A stretch of 5,017 bases of DNA from contig CAMXBB010000115.1 of the NCBI GenBank assembly GCA_947179265.1, positions 1-5,017 on the forward strand. The letters run 5' to 3'. This stretch comes from an uncultured Bacillota bacterium. Its GTDB lineage: Bacteria > Bacillota_I > Bacilli_A > RF39 > UBA660. The notes under the pieces are model-generated. The model saw only the letters and a list, made by a program, of their open reading frames with translations, did no database searches and was not told the DNA's origin. This document shows, piece after piece, positions 1 through 4,941 of this stretch. Position 1 is the stretch's first letter. Each line of letters starts with the position of its first letter. A program made the position numbers and the translations under genes.

Positions 1-88
1 TCGTTTAATTTCAGGCTATATACTAAACTGGGAACTTAAATCTTAATTTAATCTATTTTTTGACATTTTATGTAAATTTTTTACAAAG

Positions 89-118
89 AAAAAGATAAAC
101 AAAATTTACTTGTTTATC
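89..118 (-). terminator. Intrinsic terminator of the rhodanese-thioredoxin operon
   Basis: On the minus strand a hairpin forms from GATAAACAA (110-118 on the plus strand as TTGTTTATC) and its complement at 94-102, with a 7-nt loop at 103-109. A run of five T, then C and TTT, follows (93 down to 85). The 5' arm of the stem contains the TAA stop of the thioredoxin gene (114-116), so coding and termination overlap. The stem is AT-rich, but position, orientation and T-run agree with a Rho-independent terminator. No energy calculation was done. Confidence 0.75.
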
Positions 119-1001
119 CTTTATATTTATCCTTTATTACATCAATATAAATATCAAAGTCTTTCTTAGCTTCAGTCTTAATGGCTTCTTTAAATTTTTC
201 TTCGGATGATGATCCAAATCCTCTGAATGCTTGACTTCCAATAACCGTATATGGAACTCCACCTTTTTCACCATTTCCCATCTCCGATGAGAAGACTTTC
301 ATAATATTAGCATTATTAATATTTTTCCAAGTTTCAAACATGTATAAATTATATTGTTCTCCATATTCTTCTTTGATACTATCAAAGAATTCTTTTTCAT
401 GCTCACAATGAGGACATCCATCTCCCCAGAAGAAATAAATATTTACTTTTCCATCTTCCTTTTGGACCTCCGGTAAATCAATTACAATATTACCAATATC
501 TTGAGTTGATTGTGTAGTCGTCTTAGTTTCATTTCTTGATTTTTTTATAAGAACATGTTTAGTAAACCATTCTTTGAAATCATCTTTGTTTTTAAAAGCT
601 TTAGTATCCTCATCATTATCAGCTTCTAAATAATCTACTACACTTCCATTTTTTATTATGACAAATGATGGATAATATTTGATTTTATCCTCTAAATCAG
701 TTCCTTTTAGATTAGAAAAAGCAATCTTTTTATATGATATTTGCGTTTCTTTTTGAAATTCATCTAAAACTATTTCAAAGTCAGCAGAATTAACACACAT
801 TGGTTGATAAACAAACAATACAAATGTCTTAGATAAACCTATTAATTTATTTAAGTCACTAGTATAAATCTCTTCAACTTTAGTACTTCCATAGTATTCA
901 TCATCTAAATAAAAGGTATTATTGCTTAAAATAATAAGTGAAGCTAGAATAATACTTACCACAAAGAAACAAATTGCTATCAATATATTTTTAATTCTCA
1001 T
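114..1001 (-). CDS. Membrane-anchored tandem thioredoxin-fold protein (CxxS domain + CPHC domain)
   Basis: Predicted extracytoplasmic thiol-disulfide protein of 295 residues. Residues 5-26 form one hydrophobic helix after a short positive N-terminus (MRIK), so the rest should lie outside the cell; there is no lipobox cysteine. Residues about 45-150 look like a first thioredoxin domain: the YQPMCVNS motif places Cys69 where the nucleophilic cysteine belongs, with Ser72 in place of the resolving cysteine, and YYPSFV holds the expected cis-Pro111. A Thr/Lys-rich linker (about 152-180) leads to a second domain (about 184-290) with the active site FFWGDGCPHC (Cys196, Cys199) and a GGVPYTV cis-proline (Pro250). 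The start codon overlaps the upstream stop as TAATG, and its ribosome binding site (AAGAGGT) lies inside the rhodanese gene, implying translational coupling. The fold assignment is firm; reductase, oxidase or sulfur-relay direction is not decidable from sequence. Confidence 0.88.
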   Translation of the reverse strand: MRIKNILIAICFFVVSIILASLIILSNNTFYLDDEYYGSTKVEEIYTSDLNKLIGLSKTFVLFVYQPMCVNSADFEIVLDEFQKETQISYKKIAFSNLKGTDLEDKIKYYPSFVIIKNGSVVDYLEADNDEDTKAFKNKDDFKEWFTKHVLIKKSRNETKTTTQSTQDIGNIVIDLPEVQKEDGKVNIYFFWGDGCPHCEHEKEFFDSIKEEYGEQYNLYMFETWKNINNANIMKVFSSEMGNGEKGGVPYTVIGSQAFRGFGSSSEEKFKEAIKTEAKKDFDIYIDVIKDKYKG

Positions 1002-1702
1002 TATCTTACCTCTTGTAATTTTTTGAAGTCAATATCATGATAAGGTACTTTCCAAAAATCATACTCATACTTACCATCACTGACTTCTCTTTTTACTTGA
1101 ATATTGTTTTCTCCTTTATATGACCAATATCCTCCAACATTATACAACTTATTTTCATCCCATCCAAGGGTTATTAACATATTCTTCATCATGCCAGCAT
1201 AACCACCGCCGCCACACATTAAGAAGATATTTTTATCTTTAGGAAATAGATATTCTAATATTGCTAAAGACTCTTCATAATTAGCTATATACTTTCCATC
1301 TTTATCTTGAGTGAATAATGTTTTGCCAGTATAACTATCACCAACTTCTGAAGGAAGTCCAGATACATTTACAATATATGGATAAGGAACAACTTCAAAT
1401 CCAGAAACAAAACCGGATAGATATGAATCTCCACCAATTGCTTCATAGTTCCCTAGATCTTTAAGCATCCTCATATCACGATAAACACTATCACTTCTAT
1501 TTAGATATTCATCGATAGTATCTTCATTGATATTCTTATCGATTCCAAATTGTTCTCCTCTTATTCCTCCAGTAAGTTCTGGTTTAGGTAATTCTTTTAA
1601 TTCCAAAATAGATACATCTTTTCCCCATATTAAAAATCCTAATAATACCCCTACTGATAGTGTGATAATTAAGCTAAAAATAAATATAATATTCTTTTTC
1701 AT
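1001..1702 (-). CDS. Membrane-anchored single-cysteine rhodanese-like sulfurtransferase
   Basis: Protein of 233 residues with an N-terminal membrane anchor (about 4-26, preceded by MKK) and no lipobox, so the catalytic domain should face outward. Residues about 60-200 read as a rhodanese domain: a YRDMR strand (74-78) in the position of the usual DxR element, an FVSGFEVVPYPY segment matching the 'GhIpGA' turn, and IFLMCGGGGYAG (159-170) placing Cys163 in the active-site loop, followed by a helix and a GWDENKLYNVGGYWSY segment typical of the C-terminal rhodanese strand. Cys163 is the only cysteine. The loop is unusually glycine-rich and lacks the Arg seen in many CxxGxR loops. An AAAGGAG ribosome binding site at 1710-1716 supports the start. 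It is first of two genes, overlapping the thioredoxin gene by one base. Family knowledge suggests persulfide or thiol transfer; the partner thioredoxin as reductant is inference. Confidence 0.85.
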   Translation of the reverse strand: MKKNIIFIFSLIITLSVGVLLGFLIWGKDVSILELKELPKPELTGGIRGEQFGIDKNINEDTIDEYLNRSDSVYRDMRMLKDLGNYEAIGGDSYLSGFVSGFEVVPYPYIVNVSGLPSEVGDSYTGKTLFTQDKDGKYIANYEESLAILEYLFPKDKNIFLMCGGGGYAGMMKNMLITLGWDENKLYNVGGYWSYKGENNIQVKREVSDGKYEYDFWKVPYHDIDFKKLQEVR

Positions 1703-1709
1703 AACTTTT

Positions 1710-1716
1710 CTCCTTT
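1710..1716 (-). promoter_or_regulatory. Ribosome binding site of the rhodanese gene
   Basis: AAAGGAG on the minus strand, seven bases before the ATG at 1700-1702. It is the only good Shine-Dalgarno sequence nearby and decides the start of the operon's first gene. Confidence 0.8.
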
Positions 1717-1719
1717 ACC

Positions 1720-1755
1720 ATCATAATGATAAAATAAAACAATTGCAATTAACAA
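1720..1755 (-). promoter_or_regulatory. Candidate promoter of the rhodanese-thioredoxin operon
   Basis: Two overlapping readings exist. TTGCAA (1743-1748) with a 17-bp spacer to TATGAT (1720-1725) fits well by spacing, but its start point would fall inside the ribosome binding site. TTGTTA (1750-1755) with an 18-bp spacer to TATCAT (1726-1731) leaves a short leader with an intact ribosome binding site. Each has a 4/6 match at -35 and 5/6 at -10. The region is very AT-rich, so chance matches are likely. Confidence 0.35.
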
Positions 1756-1771
1756 TAACTTATCGGTTGAA

Positions 1772-1796
1772 GTAACTAAACTAGAGGTTGAGTTAC
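1772..1796. repeat. Imperfect 25-bp palindrome between methyltransferase and rhodanese genes
   Basis: GTAACTAAAC (1772-1781) and GTTGAGTTAC (1787-1796) are inverted repeats matching at 9 of 10 positions around TAGAG. It begins 22 bases past the methyltransferase stop and lies upstream of the candidate promoter of the next operon. No T-run follows on the minus strand, so it is not a standard terminator. An operator or an RNA 3'-end structure are both possible. Confidence 0.45.
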
Positions 1797-1818
1797 AATT
1801 ATTTTACGCAATAATCTC

Positions 1819-2382
1819 TTATTTAATCTTCTTTGCTACAAAGTCATAATAATGCCAATGAGTATTATCTATTTCTCTCGTATATTCTTGCTCTTTCCAT
1901 TTTAAAATCTCATAATCCTTAAGTAATGCTAAAACTTCTTCCTTTGTATGAGTAGAAACTCTCTTATCACTCTTATGCCAATCCCTTTCTCCAAACAAAT
2001 TAGCAACAATTATTCCATCCTTATCTAGAGCATTATCAATTTTATTCCATAGCTTATTAAACTCTGAAGGCTTACAAAAAGGTAATGAAAATAAAGAAAG
2101 AACAACATCTGTTTTAGGAATAACTACCTCTTCAAAATTGCTTCTATCCAATGTAAGTCTTTTTTTATCTTCATCACTTATTCGATCAAGAATATAACTT
2201 TCATTCAAAGAACCATCTATTGCTGTTACAACTTTTCCTCTTTTAAGCATATATACAGTATCATTTCCACTTCCACATCCCAAATCAACTACAGTTTTAA
2301 ATTCTAATTTATTTACTAAGAATACTGTTAAATAGTTAGGTTTAGTTCTAAAAGTATTTTCTTGATATAGTTCCCAATTCAT
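1819..2382 (-). CDS. Class I SAM-dependent methyltransferase, substrate unknown
   Basis: A 187-residue cytoplasmic protein, the usual length for a small Rossmann-fold methyltransferase of the Methyltransf_11/25 or TehB-like type. Motif I is VVDLGCGSGN (31-40), preceded by a short helical N-terminus (WELYQENTF), and an acidic residue ends strand 2 (Asp56 in TAIDGS). TDVVLSLFSLPF (about 91-102) fits motif IV, and DKDGIIVANLFGERD the post-motif strand. The C-terminus THWHYYDFVAKK matches the last strand of this group, in which a His-Trp-His stretch often precedes the final beta strand. The start is supported by AAGGTGA at 2387-2393. It is flanked by a terminator upstream and a promoter-bearing gap downstream, so it is probably monocistronic. 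No residue reveals the substrate; tellurite resistance or small-molecule methylation are guesses only. Confidence 0.85.
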   Translation of the reverse strand: MNWELYQENTFRTKPNYLTVFLVNKLEFKTVVDLGCGSGNDTVYMLKRGKVVTAIDGSLNESYILDRISDEDKKRLTLDRSNFEEVVIPKTDVVLSLFSLPFCKPSEFNKLWNKIDNALDKDGIIVANLFGERDWHKSDKRVSTHTKEEVLALLKDYEILKWKEQEYTREIDNTHWHYYDFVAKKIK

Positions 2383-2386
2383 AATA

Positions 2387-2407
2387 TCACCTTACTTGAT
2401 TATACCA
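2387..2407 (-). promoter_or_regulatory. Extended -10 promoter and ribosome binding site of the methyltransferase gene
   Basis: TGGTATAAT at 2399-2407 is a perfect -10 hexamer with the TGn extension. No good -35 lies at 16-18 bp, where the sequence is the T-rich stem of the upstream terminator. The expected start point near 2392 would give a leader of only about ten bases, with AAGGTGA (2387-2393) at its very 5' end. Confidence 0.55.
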
Positions 2408-2410
2408 TAC

Positions 2411-2444
2411 AAAAAAATCAAAGAAAAATATTCTTTGATTTTTT
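2411..2444 (-). terminator. Intrinsic terminator after the transglutaminase-like gene, possibly bidirectional
   Basis: A perfect 14-bp inverted repeat: 2412-2425 pairs with 2431-2444 around the loop AAATA. The core is ATCAAAGAA/TTCTTTGAT flanked by A and T runs, so a T-run exits the stem on both strands. On the minus strand seven T (2411-2417) follow the core. It overlaps the TAA stop of the upstream gene (2443-2445) and abuts the methyltransferase promoter. Confidence 0.8.
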
Positions 2445-3420
2445 ATTTTTTGAATACAAAGGATGGGTTATTTAATTGTTTTCTTTGATAACCTAAGAAT
2501 TCTCTTCCTTCATGTTTAACTTGATTATCATCTCCATATAAGAAGTTCATATATTGATCTATTGTATAATCTACTTCATATATAGCTTCTCCAAGATTTT
2601 CATAATATAATCCATTACGATACATCAAAGTAAAGCCATCTAAATAAGCCTTCATATTTTCTTCAGTTGCTTCACACCAACCTCTTTTTAAAATAGCAGT
2701 TGCTACACTTTCTCTTTGTTCATTTTGCAACATATATACTCCTGGATAACATCCACTTAAATCTACAATACCTAATCGTTCTAAATTGTTTCTCCCACGA
2801 TAAAAAAATTGTGCATAGGAGCAATCTACTATATATTCCTTTCCATCTATTGTTACAAGATTAAAATAATGGAATCCATCTCCATTATAAAGATAACTCT
2901 TTTCCGAATAACCTGGGTGAATTATTATTCTTTTAACATCTATTCCCATACTTTTAGCATTTCTATATAGAATTCCACTAGCAGTACGACATTTGTTTCC
3001 TAAATTTAATGTATTTAGATCACTAATCTTTCCCCAAGATGTAACTAGTTTTTTCCTAGTACTATATACCAATTCATCTAATAATTCTTCACTAGAACTA
3101 TAATGATCCAATTTATGATCTAATCGATGTCTTTTATCATATTTAAAATCAGGATATACATCAATTATTTGATCTCCAAATATTTCTTCCTCAGCTTTTA
3201 AAAGAAGATTTAACATCGAATTATATATTTTATATTTTTCACTCATAACATAAACACTTGGTGTTATTTCTTTTAAATATCGATATAGATTAGCCAAATG
3301 TTCATAAGCTTTATTTCTATCATGCTTAATAGCGTATAGCTTACGTATTTCTGCTAAAAATTCTGTATGATATTTTTCTAATACTTGCCATGCTGGCTCT
3401 AAGTCACTATTAAGCATCAT
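2443..3420 (-). CDS. Cytoplasmic transglutaminase-fold (papain-like) protein
   Basis: A 325-residue protein with no signal peptide or membrane segment. The first 110 or so residues are charged and helical with no recognised domain. The middle carries the transglutaminase-core pattern: a cysteine at the start of a helix in NLGNKCRTASGILY (Cys144), a histidine in DGFHYFNLVTIDG (His184) and an aspartate in EYIVDCSYAQFF (Asp199), in the order and spacing of the Cys-His-Asp triad. Members of this superfamily include proteases, amidases and cross-linking enzymes; which this is cannot be told. The C-terminal 120 residues hold further helices and aromatic residues. Two adjacent ATGs exist: the AGGAGG site (3425-3430) is 4 bases from the first and 7 from the second, so Met2 may be the true start. 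It has its own promoter and terminator. The fold is fairly secure, the function unknown. Confidence 0.8.
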   Translation of the reverse strand: MMLNSDLEPAWQVLEKYHTEFLAEIRKLYAIKHDRNKAYEHLANLYRYLKEITPSVYVMSEKYKIYNSMLNLLLKAEEEIFGDQIIDVYPDFKYDKRHRLDHKLDHYSSSEELLDELVYSTRKKLVTSWGKISDLNTLNLGNKCRTASGILYRNAKSMGIDVKRIIIHPGYSEKSYLYNGDGFHYFNLVTIDGKEYIVDCSYAQFFYRGRNNLERLGIVDLSGCYPGVYMLQNEQRESVATAILKRGWCEATEENMKAYLDGFTLMYRNGLYYENLGEAIYEVDYTIDQYMNFLYGDDNQVKHEGREFLGYQRKQLNNPSFVFKK

Positions 3421-3424
3421 AATT

Positions 3425-3430
3425 CCTCCT
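3425..3430 (-). promoter_or_regulatory. Ribosome binding site of the transglutaminase-like gene
   Basis: AGGAGG on the minus strand lies 4 bases before the first ATG (3418-3420) and 7 before the second (3415-3417). The second spacing is closer to the usual optimum, so the protein may begin one residue later than annotated. Confidence 0.8.
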
Positions 3431-3445
3431 TGAATATAGAAAAAT

Positions 3446-3474
3446 ATTATACTTTATTTAAACTGCGATGTAAA
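3446..3474 (-). promoter_or_regulatory. Sigma-A-type promoter of the transglutaminase-like gene
   Basis: TTTACA (3469-3474) and a perfect TATAAT (3446-3451) are separated by exactly 17 bp. The predicted start near 3439 gives a leader of about 19 bases that contains the whole AGGAGG site. This is the best promoter match in the window. Confidence 0.75.
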
Positions 3475-3475
3475 T

Positions 3476-3491
3476 TACTTTAAGTAAAGTA
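3476..3491. repeat. Perfect 7-bp inverted repeat next to a -35 box
   Basis: TACTTTA (3476-3482) and TAAAGTA (3485-3491) are exact inverted repeats with the spacer AG. The element sits one base upstream of the -35 hexamer at 3469-3474 and downstream of the GH25 stop. It could be a regulator site or a weak hairpin at the end of the GH25 transcript; no T-run follows it on the minus strand. Confidence 0.4.
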
Positions 3492-3498
3492 GTGTCAA

Positions 3499-4158
3499 TT
3501 AATTATTATTACATTCCATATGACATACTTCATGACAAACTTCATCATCTAAATGGTTTAACTTAGCATCTCTTATTATCATTGGATAATCGATTAATGC
3601 TACATCAGCATCTACCCTAGATTTAATACCTGCTATTTCCTCATATGATGATTTTTGCCACATTCCTGCTTGTCCTTTATAAGTAAAAGTATCATTCCAC
3701 TCTGCTACCCATTTATCGAACTTTTCTAATTCTTTTGAATATAAATTGCTCTTAAATCGATCTAAACTTGCATAGATACCCACATAATAACCATTTCTTT
3801 CCATCTCACTACAATAATAATTAACAATCTCTACTAAGTCTTCTTTTCTTAATGCCATTTGTCTTTTACTTTCGACATCTAAAAATACAGGATATTCTAA
3901 CTTTTTATCTTTAATTAATCTTAGAGTATGTTCTACTTCACTTCTAGCTTCATCTAATGTAGTTGCTTCACTATAAAGATATACTCCAAAAGGAATGTTC
4001 AATTCCTTACAAAGTTTAGCATTTCTTTCAAAATAAATATCATCTTGATTTTTAAGATTATCACCCCAACCACATCTTATAATTGCAAAGTCAATATAAG
4101 GTTTTACCTTCTCCCAATCAATCTTACCTTGATAAGAAGAAACATCTATACCTTTCAT
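3499..4158 (-). CDS. GH25 muramidase (lysozyme) with no signal peptide and a Cys/His-rich tail
   Basis: A glycoside hydrolase family 25 enzyme of 219 residues, expected to cleave the MurNAc-GlcNAc beta-1,4 bond of peptidoglycan. It opens directly with the family signature GIDVSSYQG (Asp5), followed by FAIIRCGWG, FGVYLYSEA, and the catalytic strand YPVFLDVES with Asp94 and Glu96; VGIYAS, WVAEW and RVDADVALIDY (Asp183/Asp185) complete the barrel. All expected acidic residues are present. The single catalytic domain ends near residue 195; there is no wall-binding domain, signal peptide or membrane anchor. The last residues contain CHEVCHMEC (208-216), outside the family fold. The start is fixed by AGGAGGTG (4163-4170). 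No holin or phage gene is next to it. Housekeeping autolysin, prophage remnant or secreted bacteriolysin remain open, and how it reaches its substrate is unclear. Confidence 0.92.
   Translation of the reverse strand: MKGIDVSSYQGKIDWEKVKPYIDFAIIRCGWGDNLKNQDDIYFERNAKLCKELNIPFGVYLYSEATTLDEARSEVEHTLRLIKDKKLEYPVFLDVESKRQMALRKEDLVEIVNYYCSEMERNGYYVGIYASLDRFKSNLYSKELEKFDKWVAEWNDTFTYKGQAGMWQKSSYEEIAGIKSRVDADVALIDYPMIIRDAKLNHLDDEVCHEVCHMECNNN
3520..3543 (-). repeat. Two tandem 12-bp repeats in the GH25 C-terminal codons
   Basis: ATGACATACTTC (3520-3531) is followed directly by ATGACAAACTTC (3532-3543), differing at one base. In frame on the minus strand the pair encodes two successive Glu-Val-Cys-His units (residues 206-213). 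A more degraded ACATTC copy lies at 3511-3516 (Glu-Cys). Confidence 0.75.
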
Positions 4159-4162
4159 AACT

Positions 4163-4181
4163 CACCTCCTAAAATATTTTA
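4163..4181 (-). promoter_or_regulatory. Ribosome binding site and weak -10 of the GH25 gene
   Basis: AGGAGGTG at 4163-4170 is a strong site, four bases before the ATG (4156-4158) by its last G and seven by its AGGAGG core. TAAAAT at 4176-4181 is a 5/6 match to a -10 box. The only sequence at -35 distance is the T-run of the preceding terminator (4199-4204), so the promoter is weakly supported and the gene may partly depend on read-through from pnuC. Confidence 0.45.
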
Positions 4182-4197
4182 TGTTAGTTAATGAACC

Positions 4198-4227
4198 AAA
4201 AAAACTTCAGTTGTCCCGAAGTTTTTT
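4198..4227 (-). terminator. Intrinsic terminator of pnuC
   Basis: On the minus strand AAAAAACTTCGG and CTGAAGTTTTTT form a 12-bp stem including one G-U pair, with a five-base loop GACAA. Seven T (4198-4204) close the structure. On the plus strand the G-U becomes an A/C mismatch, so the hairpin is better formed in the pnuC direction. It starts 10 bases after the pnuC stop. Confidence 0.85.
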
Positions 4228-4236
4228 AATTAAATA

Positions 4237-4938
4237 TTATTTATTATCTTTCTTATTATTTTTCATTGATTTGTTCCAATTATACCATCCATATATACAA
4301 TTGATTGTCCATCCAACATACATTACAGCAAGTACTGGATTACCAGCAAAAGCATACATCTTGATATCAGCTATATCTAAGATTAACCATAAAATCCATT
4401 GTTCTGTATAACATAATACACATAGGATTTGTCCAAATATTGCTAGGATATTTGAGAAAGCATCCGTAAATGCTTGGGCACTTCCAATGTATACTCCAAA
4501 TAATCCTACTGCTATAGTTAAGATAGTTATTGCTACTGTAATTCCAATCCAAGCTTTTAAAGACAATTTCTTAGCTTCAATTTCTTGACTTCCCTCTTCT
4601 GTTTTCTTTAAATTCTTTTTCCAACTAAATATTGCATAAACCATTGTTAACAAATAGAATACTTGTTCTGCTGTATCGATATATAGTTTTGCTTGATAAT
4701 CGATAATGATAAATAAAAATGTTTGAATAAAACCATATACTAAATAAGTAATCTTTCCCTTTGCACAAAGTACTGTTGCAATCGTACCAAGTATACCTGC
4801 TACAATTGATATCGGACTATCTGGATAGATAATAAATGCAATAACTTGCATAATAATCAATGAAGCCATAAATATATAATCAAATGCTTTATAACCATAT
4901 ACATATTCTTCTAAAAATAATTCTTTTAGTTTTTTCAT
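4237..4938 (-). CDS. pnuC: PnuC-type nicotinamide riboside transporter
   Basis: An integral membrane protein of 233 residues, normal for PnuC, which moves nicotinamide riboside by facilitated diffusion for NAD synthesis. Hydrophobic segments lie at about 22-38, 43-58, 63-80, 88-106, 129-150, 160-178, 180-196 and 202-220. A charged loop (about 107-128) splits the two halves. Family marks are AKGKITYLVYGFIQ after the second segment, the TEQWILWLILDI stretch with the WxxW substrate-binding motif (Trp181, Trp184), and CIYGWYNW near the C-terminus. The basic tail KNNKKDNK fits a cytoplasmic end. The start lies 3 bases after the stop of the preceding gene and its GAGG site (4947-4950) is inside that gene, so the two are co-translated. 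Regulation, such as a riboswitch, would be upstream of the window. Some relatives carry other vitamins (thiamine, riboflavin), but NR is the most likely substrate. Confidence 0.9.
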   Translation of the reverse strand: MKKLKELFLEEYVYGYKAFDYIFMASLIIMQVIAFIIYPDSPISIVAGILGTIATVLCAKGKITYLVYGFIQTFLFIIIDYQAKLYIDTAEQVFYLLTMVYAIFSWKKNLKKTEEGSQEIEAKKLSLKAWIGITVAITILTIAVGLFGVYIGSAQAFTDAFSNILAIFGQILCVLCYTEQWILWLILDIADIKMYAFAGNPVLAVMYVGWTINCIYGWYNWNKSMKNNKKDNK

Positions 4939-4941
4939 AAA

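Noticed and set aside
1..46. Possible C-terminal end of a convergent plus-strand gene (two frames stay open from the edge to stops at 37-39 and 44-46)
   Set aside because: Only 12 to 14 codons are visible, two frames are equally open, and neither peptide is recognisable.
59..88. TTGACA at 59-64 on the plus strand as a -35 box
   Set aside because: No acceptable -10 hexamer lies 16-18 bp downstream, and the sequence then enters the terminator and the antisense of the thioredoxin gene.
1527..1775. Plus-strand open frame of 82 codons
   Set aside because: It lies mostly opposite the N-terminal half of the rhodanese gene, has no ribosome binding site, and its translation shows no domain.
1762..1800. 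MerR-type operator reading on the plus strand (TTGAAG followed by a dyad and TACAAT)
   Set aside because: The spacer is about 21 bp, longer than the 19-20 bp usual for MerR promoters, and no plus-strand gene follows it.
3492..3498. TTGACA-like sequence (TTGACAC on the minus strand) just past the GH25 stop as a -35 box
   Set aside because: It is more than 40 bp from the TATAAT at 3446-3451, and TTTACA at 3469-3474 has the correct 17-bp spacing instead.
3519..3535. CHEVCH in the GH25 tail as a CxxxCH heme c site
   Set aside because: Covalent heme attachment needs export and maturation proteins; the protein has no export signal and nothing nearby suggests cytochrome biogenesis.
3499..4158. Prophage lysis module around the GH25 gene
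   Set aside because: Neither neighbour is a holin or phage structural gene; pnuC and the transglutaminase-like gene are ordinary chromosomal genes.
4181..4411. Plus-strand open frame of 76 codons
   Set aside because: It runs through the pnuC terminator and antisense to the pnuC 3' end; its hydrophobic stretches are explained by the antisense of a membrane protein gene.
4367..4552. Minus-strand open frame of 61 codons in another frame of pnuC
   Set aside because: It is fully inside pnuC, has no ribosome binding site and no recognisable protein features.
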